Source: Bacteroidales bacterium (GTDB lineage Bacteria; Bacteroidota; Bacteroidia; Bacteroidales; Marinilabiliaceae). Taken from it: a stretch of 64,000 nucleotides of DNA. Below the pieces are notes generated by a model that worked only from the letters and a program-made list of their open reading frames with translations, did not search any database and was not told where the DNA came from. Shown in pieces: positions 37,597-46,866 of the stretch. The first letter of the stretch is position 1; every line of letters begins with the position of its first letter. Both the position numbers and the translations under genes were made by a program. The stretch lies in assembly GCA_015061285.1 (NCBI GenBank), contig SUWW01000004.1:141540-205539 (forward strand). Reading direction: 5' to 3'.

Positions 37597-37614
37597 CATT
37601 AATATCAGAAAACG

Positions 37615-39648
37615 ATGAAATACAATATAATACCAGTGGCACTATGCCTTACAGCTGCTGCCATTACTGCATGTGACGACTATTTGGAACAAACCCCACC
37701 TTCATCACTAACGCCCGAAGGCTTCTTCTCGTCGGATAGCAAAATTCAGGCTGTTGCAAACAAATTTTACCAAGATGTGTTGCCTGGCCACTCGCAGTGG
37801 AGCTATGGTCTCTATGCTAGTGATAATAACACCGACAACCAGTCTGGTACGTCTGCCGATAATAAGTATGGTGATGGTCTTTGGAAAACATCCAACGATA
37901 ATGGCAATTGGGCTTGGAGCAACATCCGTAATATAAACTATCAGCTTTCAGAAATATTGAAAGCCTATGAAAAAGGCGAGATAAACGGTACGGAAAATAC
38001 TATACGCCAATACATAGGCGAAATTTATTTCATGCGAGCATATTGCTATTTTGATATGCTTCAGAAGTGGGGCGACTTGCCAATCATTTCTGAACCACTG
38101 CCTGTTGATGAAACGGTGCTCGTAGAGAATAACAAACGTAGCCCACGCAACGAAGTGGCTCGCTTCATCTTGAGCGACATCGACAAGGCTCTCGAATTTA
38201 TGACCGATGGCTTCGACAAACGTCACACTCGCATCAACCCTGATGCTGCGCTAACATTCCGCTCGCGTGTGGCGCTCTACGAAGGTTCTTGGCTTACCTA
38301 TTTTGCTGGCACGCCGTTCGTTCCGCTCGGTCAAGGTTGGCCTGGTGCTACTAAAGATTACAATGCTTCATATCAGTATCCTTCTGGTTCTATCGAGGCA
38401 GAAGCTAAATTCTTCTTCGAAGAGGCTGTAAAATCGGCTGAGAAAGTAGCCGAGAAATACAAAGGCGCGCTCGCTATCAACACTGGCGAAATTCCTCAAA
38501 AAGAGGGCGATGCCGAAAATCCATATTTCAACATTTGGGGTACGCTCGATATGTCTAATTCGCCCGAAGTCCTTCTTTGGCGTGAATACAACAAAGGTCT
38601 TGGCGTGAATAACTGCGTTGAAGTAGCATTGCAGCACGGCGACTATGGCGTAGGTATTACTCGCAGCCTTGTTGAAAGCTATCTTATGGCCGATGGTAAG
38701 CCTATTTATGCATCTATATATACATATAGCGACCAAACCATTGCTGACGTTGCAAAAGACCGCGACCCACGTTTGACCATATTCCTCAAAGTTCCCGGAC
38801 AAGTAAATATGTTCAAGAATATGGATGCAAGTGAAGATCACGGCGTTGAAATTGAACCAACCCCCGATGTTATAGGCAAAACGGCAGAAACTTGCTACTC
38901 TACAGGTTATACAATTCGCAAAGGTGGCACGTTCGACAAAGCTCAAACTGGCAACGGTAACTGTGCAAATGCTGCTTGCATCTTCCGCGCTACCGAGGCT
39001 CTGCTCAACTACATCGAAGCAGAATATATGCTCACCAAATCGCTCAGCAGTGGCCACATCGTTGAATATTGGACTGCCGTACGTACAGCAGCTGGTTTCA
39101 CTGGCGAAGCTGCCAACCCATCAACCACAATCGCTGCTACCGACATGAGCAAAGAGACTGCCGACTGGGGCGCATATTCGGCTGGTGAACTTCTTAGCGA
39201 TGCTACACTCTACAACATCCGTCGCGAACGTCGTTGCGAGCTCATAGCTGAAGGTCTTCGCAATATGGACCTCCACCGTTGGCGTTCGTTGGATCAGTTG
39301 ATAACAACTCGTGCGCACATCGAAGGTTTCCACCTTTGGAATACTCCAATGACCGATTGGTATAAGGACCTAAAGGATCAAAAAGGTAACAGCATTTTTA
39401 TCTCAGATGGCTCGACAAACGCAACAGTATCTTCGATAGAACTTAGCGAATACTATCGTCCACATGAGGTTAACCAAGCTAACAATAGCTTCTACAACGG
39501 CCTCACATGGCACATGGCTCACTACCTCGAACCACTGCCACTCAAGCAATTCTTGCTCACTGCGTCCGACCACGCTACATATAGCAAGAGTCCGCTCTAT
39601 CAGAATCCATATTGGCCTACTGAGCCCGATATGCCTGCTGAAAAATAA
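37615..39648 (+). CDS. SusD/RagB-family glycan-binding lipoprotein (pair 2)
   Basis: 677 residues with a lipoprotein signal (ALCLTAAAITAC, cysteine 20). It has SusD helices typical of the family (YFMRAYCYFDMLQKWGDLP, then LTFRSRVALYEGSW) and the block YNIRRERRCELIAEGLRNMD. Near the C terminus LYQNPYWPTEPD stands in place of the usual NPGW/NPGY ending. It forms the surface lid over SusC2. Two hairpins follow. Confidence 0.94.
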   Translation: MKYNIIPVALCLTAAAITACDDYLEQTPPSSLTPEGFFSSDSKIQAVANKFYQDVLPGHSQWSYGLYASDNNTDNQSGTSADNKYGDGLWKTSNDNGNWAWSNIRNINYQLSEILKAYEKGEINGTENTIRQYIGEIYFMRAYCYFDMLQKWGDLPIISEPLPVDETVLVENNKRSPRNEVARFILSDIDKALEFMTDGFDKRHTRINPDAALTFRSRVALYEGSWLTYFAGTPFVPLGQGWPGATKDYNASYQYPSGSIEAEAKFFFEEAVKSAEKVAEKYKGALAINTGEIPQKEGDAENPYFNIWGTLDMSNSPEVLLWREYNKGLGVNNCVEVALQHGDYGVGITRSLVESYLMADGKPIYASIYTYSDQTIADVAKDRDPRLTIFLKVPGQVNMFKNMDASEDHGVEIEPTPDVIGKTAETCYSTGYTIRKGGTFDKAQTGNGNCANAACIFRATEALLNYIEAEYMLTKSLSSGHIVEYWTAVRTAAGFTGEAANPSTTIAATDMSKETADWGAYSAGELLSDATLYNIRRERRCELIAEGLRNMDLHRWRSLDQLITTRAHIEGFHLWNTPMTDWYKDLKDQKGNSIFISDGSTNATVSSIELSEYYRPHEVNQANNSFYNGLTWHMAHYLEPLPLKQFLLTASDHATYSKSPLYQNPYWPTEPDMPAEK

Positions 39649-39678
39649 TTAGGTATAACGTTATAGCTACCGTATAGC

Positions 39679-39730
39679 AAAGCGGGGCGAACATCTCGAT
39701 AAAAGAGATTTTGCTCCGCTTCTTTTTTTT
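39679..39730 (+). terminator. Terminator after susD2
   Basis: AAGCGGGGCGAA pairs with TTTGCTCCGCTT, and an inner hairpin ATCTC/GAGAT sits in the loop. A run of eight T follows. Confidence 0.85.
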
Positions 39731-39742
39731 ATAACCACAAAA

Positions 39743-39773
39743 AAACCGGCAACTATCAACAGCTGTCGGTTTC
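39743..39773. terminator. Second hairpin downstream of susD2
   Basis: AAACCGGCA pairs with TGTCGGTTT (one G-U). It is A-rich on one side and has TTTC on the other. It may end transcription from either direction, backing up the first terminator. Confidence 0.5.
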
Positions 39774-39935
39774 AAATCTTTAACCAAATAAAACTCTAAA
39801 ATTATGAAAAAACGCTTGCTCAGTTATTAGCACTTATCGTGCCAAAGTTTGCGTTTCGATATGTATGGTTGTTGTGATTTCTTTCACGATAAAAGCAATT
39901 TTCAAATTGTCAGTCTGGTTTACGAATGCGACTAT
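39774..39935 (+). other. Intergenic stretch with a truncated start (8-codon ORF)
   Basis: ATGAAAAAACGC at 39804 looks like the start of an exported protein (MKKRLLSY) but meets TAG at 39828. The sequence after it has no open frame. It is probably a decayed gene start. Nothing else is evident before the convergent cassette. Confidence 0.35.
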
Positions 39936-40193
39936 CTACTGCTCGAGTCGTCCTGTATTCAATTCTTTTTCCAAGTAAGAATATATATATCTGGCAGACT
40001 GAATGTAAAAACCTGAGCGAGGGTCGGATAGCATTTCATAAGTTTTGGAATTGTATAATTCTCTAAAGGCGTCATTGAAATTCAAACCTCGTTCCTCAAT
40101 CAACAAGGCTGCAACCTGAGCTAAACGCCGTTCACGAAGAAACTCAAAATCGCGCTGCTCGTCTTGTGTCAATGGATTGATATTTGTTGGCAT
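39936..40193 (-). CDS. Small helical protein, third gene of the DUF3990 cassette
   Basis: 85 residues from the ATG at 40193. A longer start at 40244 would overlap the upstream gene by 41 bases and was not chosen. The sequence is helical and charged (LTQDEQRDFEFLRERRLAQVA). The stretch LIEERGLNFNDAFRELYNSK and the later FYIQSARYIYSYLEKEL follow the general layout of DUF3791 proteins: a helix, a GLxxxxAFxxL segment, and an aromatic C-terminal helix. That resemblance is my inference. It starts 10 bases after the DUF3990 stop, so it is co-transcribed. It may be an antitoxin or accessory partner. Confidence 0.7.
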   Translation of the reverse strand: MPTNINPLTQDEQRDFEFLRERRLAQVAALLIEERGLNFNDAFRELYNSKTYEMLSDPRSGFYIQSARYIYSYLEKELNTGRLEQ

Positions 40194-40203
40194 AATAATG
40201 TTT

Positions 40204-40680
40204 CTATAACTTATGTAGCAAAGCAATGGCTCGTTCTGTTCCAAAGTAATATTGGAATGTAATGCCAGGTAGATATTTCAACCGTTGTACAAGCGTATCA
40301 ATATCAATGAGTTTGTCGGTGAACAATTCTATCTGCACACCAACTTTATCGTTTGCAATAGGACCATACACAATATCATAGTCGTGAATCGGAACTCGGG
40401 TAGGATTGAAACGATTATCGACAACAAATTTTGCCCAGTCGGCAGTGTATTCTTCAAATATTTTCACATTCAAAGAGCCTGATTTGAGTGCGCTTTCATC
40501 GAAGTTGTATGTATTAACAACAGGCTCTCCACCGAAAAAAAGTGCACGCTGTTCTGCCAAAAGTTTTGCTTGGTCAATATTGGCAGTCAAGTAGAAACCC
40601 TTTCCAAAATCTTTGTTTGGTTTCGATTTCGCCAATTCAATTTGTTGAATGTTTGTATTAGAGCCGTGATAAAGTTTCAT
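40204..40680 (-). CDS. DUF3990 protein, ADP-ribosyltransferase-like
   Basis: 158 residues, soluble. It begins KLYHGSNT and continues with DFGKGFYLTANIDQA, the DUF3990 signature. The C-terminal block QYYFGTERAIALL also fits that family. As I recall, DUF3990 belongs to the ADP-ribosyltransferase fold group. The His of YHGS, the Tyr of GFYLT and a late Glu (in QIELFT or FGTERA) would then form an H-Y-E active site. Such proteins often act as toxins or effectors that modify a cellular target. It overlaps the DUF3791 gene by four bases (ATGA) and is followed by another small gene, a tight three-gene cassette. The target and activity are unknown. Confidence 0.82.
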   Translation of the reverse strand: MKLYHGSNTNIQQIELAKSKPNKDFGKGFYLTANIDQAKLLAEQRALFFGGEPVVNTYNFDESALKSGSLNVKIFEEYTADWAKFVVDNRFNPTRVPIHDYDIVYGPIANDKVGVQIELFTDKLIDIDTLVQRLKYLPGITFQYYFGTERAIALLHKL

Positions 40681-40898
40681 ACCAATGCACCTCCATTTCT
40701 ACGACAATATGTAGCAATACTCTCGATGTTGTCATCAAATGAGAGGGTGTGCATAACATTATAATGAGTGTACAATAATGTCATAGCTCCATATCGCTCG
40801 ATATAGTTGGCGGCTTGTCTGTCTGTCAAGCCAAAGTGTTGGGCGAACTTACGTATGAGCAAAACCGTATATTCTGTAATGTCGCTAATTGGGTACAT
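40677..40898 (-). CDS. DUF3791 protein, first gene of the DUF3990 cassette
   Basis: 73 residues from the ATG at 40898; an in-frame ATG at 40922 would add eight. The pattern ITEYTVLLIRKFAQHFGLTD, then AANYIERYGAMTLLYTHYNV, and HTLSFDDNIESIATYCRRNG matches DUF3791 as I remember it. DUF3791 genes are frequently found directly upstream of DUF3990 genes. Its stop overlaps the start of the DUF3990 gene (ATGA), implying translational coupling and a stoichiometric partner, which would suit an antitoxin. Confidence 0.78.
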   Translation of the reverse strand: MYPISDITEYTVLLIRKFAQHFGLTDRQAANYIERYGAMTLLYTHYNVMHTLSFDDNIESIATYCRRNGGALV

Positions 40899-40946
40899 TT
40901 TCAATTGTCGTATTTGCCGCAAATTACAAACTTTTTGTGAATAGCT

Positions 40947-41369
40947 TTATTTTCCACTGCTACCAAAACAGCCTTCGCCACGGTCCGAAGTGCTGAGTTC
41001 GTTGGCCTCTTCGAGTGTCACTTCCGGATAAGGCAAAATTATCATCTGACCGCATTTCTCACCAACCTTATAAATAACATCGCGATTGCGCATGTAATAT
41101 TTGAATTGCACATCGCCACGATAGCCCGAATCTACTACGCCCACGCTGTTGCAAAGCGATTGCTGCGTCTTGTATACCGATGAACGAGGGAAGAGCAATC
41201 CCACATGTCCGTCGGGAATTTCAACCGAGATGCATGTGTTGTAGGTTATGATGTTGGTTGCTTCGTCGATGGCTATTTTTGCTACATACATATCGAATCC
41301 AGCATCGGTGGCGTGAGCTTTGGTTGGCGTTTGTGCCAATGTATCGTTCTTTTTGAATCTTAGTTTCAT
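40947..41369 (-). CDS. dut: Deoxyuridine triphosphatase (dUTPase)
   Basis: The enzyme cleaves dUTP to dUMP and pyrophosphate, keeping uracil out of DNA and feeding thymidylate synthesis. All five trimeric-dUTPase motifs are visible in 140 residues: HATDAGFDM (1), PRSSV (2), GVVDSGYRGDV (3, catalytic Asp), GQMIILP (4) and RGEGCFGSSG (5, the C-terminal arm that closes over the base). The gene lies 48 bases upstream of the DUF3791 start on the same strand and has its own candidate promoter. Read-through into the DUF3990 cassette is possible. Confidence 0.93.
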   Translation of the reverse strand: MKLRFKKNDTLAQTPTKAHATDAGFDMYVAKIAIDEATNIITYNTCISVEIPDGHVGLLFPRSSVYKTQQSLCNSVGVVDSGYRGDVQFKYYMRNRDVIYKVGEKCGQMIILPYPEVTLEEANELSTSDRGEGCFGSSGK

Positions 41370-41398
41370 GATATTTACGAGTTACTAATTATGGGTGC

Positions 41399-41406
41399 CA
41401 AAGATA
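41399..41406 (-). promoter_or_regulatory. Candidate -7 box for dut
   Basis: TATCTTTG on the minus strand matches TAnnTTTG and lies 29 bases before the dut ATG. No convincing -33 motif. Confidence 0.5.
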
Positions 41407-41466
41407 ACCACGGAGCGAATATTCCTATTTATGTCGATTTGTTCAATTTGCTGAAATCACATAAGA

Positions 41467-41498
41467 AAGGCTGCTCTAAATATTTATAGAACAGCCTT
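41467..41498 (-). terminator. Terminator after the outer-membrane barrel protein gene
   Basis: AAGGCTGTTCT pairs with AGAGCAGCCTT around a short AT loop on the minus strand, followed by TTTCTT. It lies between this gene and dut. Confidence 0.7.
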
Positions 41499-41526
41499 CA
41501 ATAGTATAAAGTTTATATTTCAGATG

Positions 41527-42129
41527 TTAGAAAGTATAAGCGCAACGTAGGCTAAGGAAGTTCCATTTGCCTTTTTCTTCATAACCGTCTTCATCGTATT
41601 TGTATTGATTGCTCAATCCTTTGTCGAAATGCAGACCTAAAGCAATGTGCTCGTTTAGTTCGAACATTGCACCAAATTTCAAACCGAAGCGGAAACGTTT
41701 GAATTCATCAGCCTCATACATATTATCATCGATTTTGGTGCCATCAATTTTGTTCTTCCAAGAGAGACCCAAACCAAGCACTGGGCCCAATTCAGGACGA
41801 AGCTTGAACGAACCAATGCTGATAGGATAACCCAACATTACAGGGATGTTGATCAATGTGTTTGTGGTAGAGAAGTCGCCATCTTTAGCAGACATCATTC
41901 CGAACGAAACACCAGGTTGTAGCATAAGTTTTCCTGCAGGAATATCGGCGAACGCACCAACATTCCATCCAAAGCCGCCTTGCGACTCAGAAGCAGATAC
42001 TCCATCGGCATCTACTTTGCTTGAATAAAAAGATGGACCTAATTCGGCTGCGACGCCAAACTTAACTTGTGCTTGCGCGCCAATGCAAAATAGTGCTGCA
42101 AGCATTGCTAATGTTCTCAAAGTTTTCAT
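41527..42129 (-). CDS. Outer-membrane beta-barrel protein (porin-family domain)
   Basis: 200 residues with a signal peptide (LRTLAMLAALFCIGAQAQ). The mature part alternates polar and hydrophobic residues with turn glycines (FGVAAELGPSFYS, then IPAGKLMLQPGVSFGMMS) and ends in an aromatic strand, LRCAYTF. This is the pattern of 8-strand OmpW/PorT-like barrels in Bacteroidota. Function in the outer membrane is not known. It is monocistronic, divergent from trkA and followed by a hairpin. Confidence 0.85.
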   Translation of the reverse strand: MKTLRTLAMLAALFCIGAQAQVKFGVAAELGPSFYSSKVDADGVSASESQGGFGWNVGAFADIPAGKLMLQPGVSFGMMSAKDGDFSTTNTLINIPVMLGYPISIGSFKLRPELGPVLGLGLSWKNKIDGTKIDDNMYEADEFKRFRFGLKFGAMFELNEHIALGLHFDKGLSNQYKYDEDGYEEKGKWNFLSLRCAYTF

Positions 42130-42366
42130 TTGCGTATTTATTTACAATTGTTAACGAAAACGAAGCAATAAAAAAAAGCGCACATATCCAAAAGAAATGT
42201 GTGTTGTTTTCAATTATGCATTCCGTAGAAGAATTTTTCGAGCAAGACTTCTCACCTTTTTTGTGCAAAGAGTTGGTATGCTGATAATGAGCTTTTCGGA
42301 GTTGAATTAACTTCTTTTTGCATTGTGCATATTGAGCTTTGATATACGTGATATGGTGGAGATAAT

Positions 42367-42374
42367 TAAATTTG
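42367..42374 (+). promoter_or_regulatory. Candidate -7 box for the trkA-ruvX operon
   Basis: TAAATTTG matches TAnnTTTG and is 26 bases before the trkA ATG. The nearest TTTG upstream (42338-42341) is 25 bases away, longer than the norm. Confidence 0.45.
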
Positions 42375-42400
42375 CTCGTTTTGAGAAGTAGACTAATCAA

Positions 42401-43738
42401 ATGAAAATATTCATAGCAGGAGCGGGCGAAGTAGGCAAACATTTGGCAAAGTTGTTTGTTGAAGGTGAGCACGAAGTGATGCTGATGGACGAAGATCGCG
42501 ATAAACTCGATGAGGTTGCTCGACGTCTCGACCTTATGACGCATTGTGGCCAGATGACATCTATCGAGGCCTTGCGCTCGGCCGAAGTTGGCGAATGCGA
42601 TCTCTTCATTGCTGTGCCTCCTTATCCCGACATGAGTATATTGGCTGCCATATTAGCCAAGCAACTCGGAGCTAATACAACCATAGCTCGAGTGAACAAT
42701 TCCGAATATTTACAAAAGGAGAATCTATATTTCTTTCGTCAGCTTGGCATCGACGAACTTATTTATCCAGAACGACTTGGTGCCGACGAGGTTGTTGAAG
42801 CGCTCAAAAGGGCTGGCATTCGTCAGATGTTTGAATCGAGCGATGGACAATTGGCGCTCACCGTCATCAAGGTGCGCGACAATGCTCCTATCATAAATAT
42901 TCCGCTGATGAATCTTGATGCTCATAGCCGTCATAGCTACAACCTTGTGGCCATCAACCGCCGTGGCGAGACTATCATTCCTCATGGTAGCGATGCGTTG
43001 CAAAACAATGATCTTGGTTATTTTGTAACTACACATCAGAATATTCCATCGATACTTACCGACTGTGGCAAAGAGCAGAAGCAGATAAGCAATGTGATGA
43101 TTGTTGGCGGTAGTCGATTGGCGCGCCTTATGGCTCACGACTTGGAGGATAAATACAACGTGAAGCTCATAGAGATAAGCCGCGAGAAGTCGAATAGATT
43201 GGCCAACGAGCTCGAACGGACGCTGATTATCAATGGCGATGGCCGCAATATGCAACTCTTGCGCGACGAAGGCATAACTAAGATGGATGCCTTCATAGCT
43301 GTGACCGACAATTCGGAAATAAACATTCTGGCTTGTCAACTCGCAAAGAAATTTGGCGTAGTGAAGACCGTTGCCGAAGTTGAAAATCTCGACTATATAC
43401 CTCTTGCTGAGGAGATTGGCATAGGTACGGTTATAAACAAAAAACTTATAGCAGCAAGCTATATATATCGTCACACATTGCTATCGCAGTCGTCGTATAT
43501 AAAATATTTGTCGTCGACGAATGCCGAGATGCTCGAACTTGTAGCACAAGAGGGGTCTAAAATCACCAAAACGCCCATACGCGAGCTTAGTTTGCCCAAA
43601 GATGTCAACATTGGCGGATTGGTGCGCAATGGCGAACCTATCATCGTTGATGGTTCAACTAAAATTGAAGTCAACGACAAAGTGCTTATTTTTGCAACAC
43701 AACAGAGTATTCACAAAATAGAAAAACTGTTTGTCTGA
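42401..43738 (+). CDS. trkA: Trk potassium uptake regulator TrkA
   Basis: A 445-residue peripheral protein that gates the TrkH/KtrB-type potassium channel in response to NAD(H)/ATP. It is made of two RCK repeats. The first Rossmann start is IFIAGAGEVGKHLAKLF and the second VMIVGGSRLARLMAHDL near residue 230. Each is followed by a TrkA_C-like beta region. The partner trkH is not in the window, which is unusual because the two are often adjacent in Bacteroidales. The stop and the ruvX start share one base (TGATG), so the genes are translationally coupled. Confidence 0.93.
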   Translation: MKIFIAGAGEVGKHLAKLFVEGEHEVMLMDEDRDKLDEVARRLDLMTHCGQMTSIEALRSAEVGECDLFIAVPPYPDMSILAAILAKQLGANTTIARVNNSEYLQKENLYFFRQLGIDELIYPERLGADEVVEALKRAGIRQMFESSDGQLALTVIKVRDNAPIINIPLMNLDAHSRHSYNLVAINRRGETIIPHGSDALQNNDLGYFVTTHQNIPSILTDCGKEQKQISNVMIVGGSRLARLMAHDLEDKYNVKLIEISREKSNRLANELERTLIINGDGRNMQLLRDEGITKMDAFIAVTDNSEINILACQLAKKFGVVKTVAEVENLDYIPLAEEIGIGTVINKKLIAASYIYRHTLLSQSSYIKYLSSTNAEMLELVAQEGSKITKTPIRELSLPKDVNIGGLVRNGEPIIVDGSTKIEVNDKVLIFATQQSIHKIEKLFV

Positions 43739-44163
43739 TGGGTAGAATAATGGCAATAGATTATGGCAAGAAGCGATGTGGAATAGCTGTTACCGACCCG
43801 TTGAAGATTATCGCTAATGCATTGTGCACTGTAGATACAGCACAGCTCGAGAAGTTTGTGAAGGATTATGTGGCCAAAGAGTCGGTGGAGACTATTGTGT
43901 TTGGCGAGCCTAAACAAGTTAACGGCGAAGAATCGGAAACGATGCGCAGTATAAAACCACTCGTTGAACGTATGCGCAAAGCTTTGCCAGCCGTGAAAAT
44001 AACCTTCTACGACGAGCGCTTCACTACAAAACTTGCCTTGCGCACCATGATTGATGGAGGGTTGAGCAAGAAAGGACGAAACAACAAAAACGGAACTCTC
44101 GACAAAGTGAGTGCTACCATAATACTCCAATCGTATATGGAATCGACTGAATATCAATTGTAA
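43738..44163 (+). CDS. ruvX: Holliday-junction resolvase-like protein / pre-16S rRNA nuclease YqgF
   Basis: 141 residues with an RNase H-like fold. The first strand MAIDYGKKRCGIAV carries the catalytic Asp, FGEPKQVNGEESE the second acidic site, and FYDERFTT and LDKVSATIILQSYM the end blocks. It is now thought to trim the 5' end of 16S rRNA. It overlaps trkA by one base and is followed 21 bases later by def, so trkA, ruvX and def probably form one operon. Confidence 0.93.
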   Translation: MGRIMAIDYGKKRCGIAVTDPLKIIANALCTVDTAQLEKFVKDYVAKESVETIVFGEPKQVNGEESETMRSIKPLVERMRKALPAVKITFYDERFTTKLALRTMIDGGLSKKGRNNKNGTLDKVSATIILQSYMESTEYQL

Positions 44164-44184
44164 ATACATAAAATATACTCATAG

Positions 44185-44739
44185 ATGCAACTACCAATAG
44201 TACAATACGGACATCCAATACTTCGTAAAATGTCGGTCGACATTGCGGCTGACTATCCAGAATTGTCAAAACTCATAGCCGATATGTATGAAACAATGTA
44301 TCGAGCAGAAGGCATAGGCATAGCAGCGCCACAGATAGGCAAAAGCATCCGTCTTTTTGTTATTGATGCAACGCCCCTTGCCGAAGATTATCCAGAAGTG
44401 GCCGACTTCAAGCAGACATTCATCAATGCGCACATTATAGAGATGAGCGACGATACGTTGGAGACAGAAGAGGGTTGCCTCAGTTTGCCAGGTATTAGCG
44501 AAAAGGTGAAGAGAAGCCGTCGCATACGTATGAAATACGTAGACGAAAATTTTGTAGAGCACGACGAAGTGTTTGAGGGTTATCGTGCAGTGGTGGTTCA
44601 GCATGAATATGATCATACCGATGGTAAAGTCTTTACCGATCACCTTGGAATGCTGCGTAAACGCATGATAAAGAGTAAATTGCAAAATATTGTTGATGGA
44701 AAGGTTAGAACAAAGTTCCGCACCATCACAGCCAAATAA
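44185..44739 (+). CDS. def: Peptide deformylase
   Basis: The enzyme removes the formyl group from nascent N-terminal methionine. The three motifs are intact in 184 residues: [19 protein letters not shown] (metal-binding Cys) and QHEYDH (metal His pair and catalytic Glu). It lies in the trkA-ruvX-def group and is followed 42 bases later by dnaN. Confidence 0.95.
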   Translation: MQLPIVQYGHPILRKMSVDIAADYPELSKLIADMYETMYRAEGIGIAAPQIGKSIRLFVIDATPLAEDYPEVADFKQTFINAHIIEMSDDTLETEEGCLSLPGISEKVKRSRRIRMKYVDENFVEHDEVFEGYRAVVVQHEYDHTDGKVFTDHLGMLRKRMIKSKLQNIVDGKVRTKFRTITAK

Positions 44740-44781
44740 AAACCCGAAAAGAAATTATAAAAAACAAAATTTATACATAAT

Positions 44782-45900
44782 ATGAAATTCGTAGTATCGT
44801 GTGGCGAGCTGCTTCGCCGCCTTCAAGCCGTGGGACGCGTAATAGCCAGCAAATCGCCAATGCCAATTATGGACAACTATTTGTTTGTGCTTACTGGCGA
44901 AAACCTCATTATAACAGCATCGGAGTCGGAAATGCGTATGGTTACGCCATTGCAAGTGAGCAACCTCGAAGGCGATGGCAAAGTGTGTGTGCCTGGTGGA
45001 AAATTGACCGAATATTTGAAGTCGGTGCCCGAACAGCCAGTGACATTCACAATTAACGAAGAATCGCTACAGATAGAGATAGCTACGAATTCGGGTCGTA
45101 CGGTGCAAGTGGGACAACCTGCCGACGAATATCCAGAGAAAACACCTCTCGGCGAGGGTGAAGTGAAAGAGTTTAACATCAGTGCTAAAGCTCTCATCAC
45201 GGGTATAAACAAAACTGTGTTCGCCACTGCAAACGACGATTTGCGTCCAGTGATGGAAGGTGTGTTCATAGAGGTGAAACCCGATAGCGTTACGTTTGTA
45301 GCTACCGATTCGCACAAACTTGTTCGCTACACTCGCACCGACGTAAATGCAGGTGTTGAAGCTTCGTTCATACTCAATAAGAAACCTGCACAACTCCTGC
45401 GCAACGTGTTTGCTTCGGAAGAGGGTGATGTGAATGTGAAATACGATGATAAAAACATAGTATTCACCGCGCAAACCTACGAAATCTCGTGCCGTAAGGT
45501 GCAAGGCAACTATCCACAATACGACTCGGTGATACCCAAGAATAACCCGTTCCACGTGACTATCAACCGTGCCGAATTGCTTGGCGCCATCAACCGCGTC
45601 TCGCTCTATGCCGATGGCACAAAACTCGTGCGCCTCGATATTGAAAACAGTGCTATGCAGGTGTCGGCTCAAGACCTCGACTTCTCGTATCAAGCTACCG
45701 ACTCGATAGCATGTCAGCTCGACGGCGACCCAATGTCGATAGGCTTCAAAGCTTCATATTTCATAGAAGTGCTTAACAGTATGACTGCCGACGAAATCAA
45801 AATCGACCTCGCCGACCCATCGCGAGCTGGTGTGATTACTCCATTGCAGAAGCAAGAGAATGAAGATGAGCTTTTGCTTATTATGCCTATGAAAATCTGA
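44782..45900 (+). CDS. dnaN: DNA polymerase III beta subunit (sliding clamp)
   Basis: 372 residues forming three clamp domains. It begins MKFVVSCGELLRRLQAVGRV and contains LRPVMEGVFIEV, TDSHKLVRYTR and NPFHVTINRAELLGAINRVS. It ends LLLIMPMKI, the MPM-R/K-like tail of the family. The ring-shaped dimer tethers polymerase III to DNA. It is not next to dnaA, which is normal for Bacteroidales. Confidence 0.95.
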   Translation: MKFVVSCGELLRRLQAVGRVIASKSPMPIMDNYLFVLTGENLIITASESEMRMVTPLQVSNLEGDGKVCVPGGKLTEYLKSVPEQPVTFTINEESLQIEIATNSGRTVQVGQPADEYPEKTPLGEGEVKEFNISAKALITGINKTVFATANDDLRPVMEGVFIEVKPDSVTFVATDSHKLVRYTRTDVNAGVEASFILNKKPAQLLRNVFASEEGDVNVKYDDKNIVFTAQTYEISCRKVQGNYPQYDSVIPKNNPFHVTINRAELLGAINRVSLYADGTKLVRLDIENSAMQVSAQDLDFSYQATDSIACQLDGDPMSIGFKASYFIEVLNSMTADEIKIDLADPSRAGVITPLQKQENEDELLLIMPMKI

Positions 45901-45945
45901 TGCATTAAGTCGTAATTATTGTTATGTTAAATAGTTATATCGACA

Positions 45946-46857
45946 ATGATTAAGAATAAAAGTCTGATTTCGATAAACGACTTCACTCGCGATGAGATGC
46001 TGCGAATAATAGAACTCGCAGCCGATTTTGAGGCAAATCCCAATCAGCGACTGCTCGAAGGCAAAATAATAGCATCGCTATTCTTTGAACCATCGACACG
46101 TACGCGCCTCAGTTTCGAGACCGCAATGAACCGCCTTGGTGCGCGCATAATAGGATTCTCTGATGTAAATGCCACATCGACTACCAAAGGCGAGACGCTC
46201 AAAGACACCATAAAAATGGTATCTAACTATGCCGATCTTATAGTTATGCGTCATCCTCTCGAAGGCGCTGCTCGCTATGCATCGGAACAAGCCTCGGTGC
46301 CTGTAATCAACGCTGGCGATGGCGCCAATCAGCACCCAACGCAGACGTTGCTCGATATGTTTTCTATTATGAAAACTCAAGGTCACCTCGACAATATCAA
46401 GATAGCTATGGTGGGCGACTTGAAATATGGCCGCACCGTACATTCGCTACTTATGGCTATGTCGCAGTTCAATCCTACATTTCATTTTGTTGCGCCCGAT
46501 GAACTCAAAATGCCCGAAGAGTACAAAACATTTTTGCGCGACAAGGGTATTAGCTTCACCGAGCATCGCGATATGAATGAGGTATTGCCCGAAGTGGATA
46601 TTCTGTATATGACACGTGTGCAGAAGGAACGCTTCTCGGACCTTATTGAGTATGAGAGAGTTAAAAATACGTATGTATTGCGCAATTCTATGCTTGCCGA
46701 CACGAAAGAAAACTTGCGAGTGCTTCATCCGCTACCTCGTGTAGGCGAAATAGCTACCGATGTTGATGCTAATCCTAAAGCATATTACTTCAAGCAAGCC
46801 GAGAATGGTGTCTATACTCGTATGGCTATCATAGCTTCTATTTTGGGTGTAAAATAA
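45946..46857 (+). CDS. pyrB: Aspartate carbamoyltransferase catalytic chain
   Basis: 303 residues. It joins carbamoyl phosphate to aspartate, the committed step of pyrimidine synthesis. The carbamoyl-phosphate site [14 protein letters not shown], the block [12 protein letters not shown], and [12 protein letters not shown] are intact. The C-terminal [15 protein letters not shown] holds aspartate-binding residues. It is followed nine bases later by pyrI, so the enzyme is likely the ATP/CTP-regulated dodecamer. Confidence 0.96.
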   Translation: MIKNKSLISINDFTRDEMLRIIELAADFEANPNQRLLEGKIIASLFFEPSTRTRLSFETAMNRLGARIIGFSDVNATSTTKGETLKDTIKMVSNYADLIVMRHPLEGAARYASEQASVPVINAGDGANQHPTQTLLDMFSIMKTQGHLDNIKIAMVGDLKYGRTVHSLLMAMSQFNPTFHFVAPDELKMPEEYKTFLRDKGISFTEHRDMNEVLPEVDILYMTRVQKERFSDLIEYERVKNTYVLRNSMLADTKENLRVLHPLPRVGEIATDVDANPKAYYFKQAENGVYTRMAIIASILGVK

Positions 46858-46866
46858 GTATGCATC

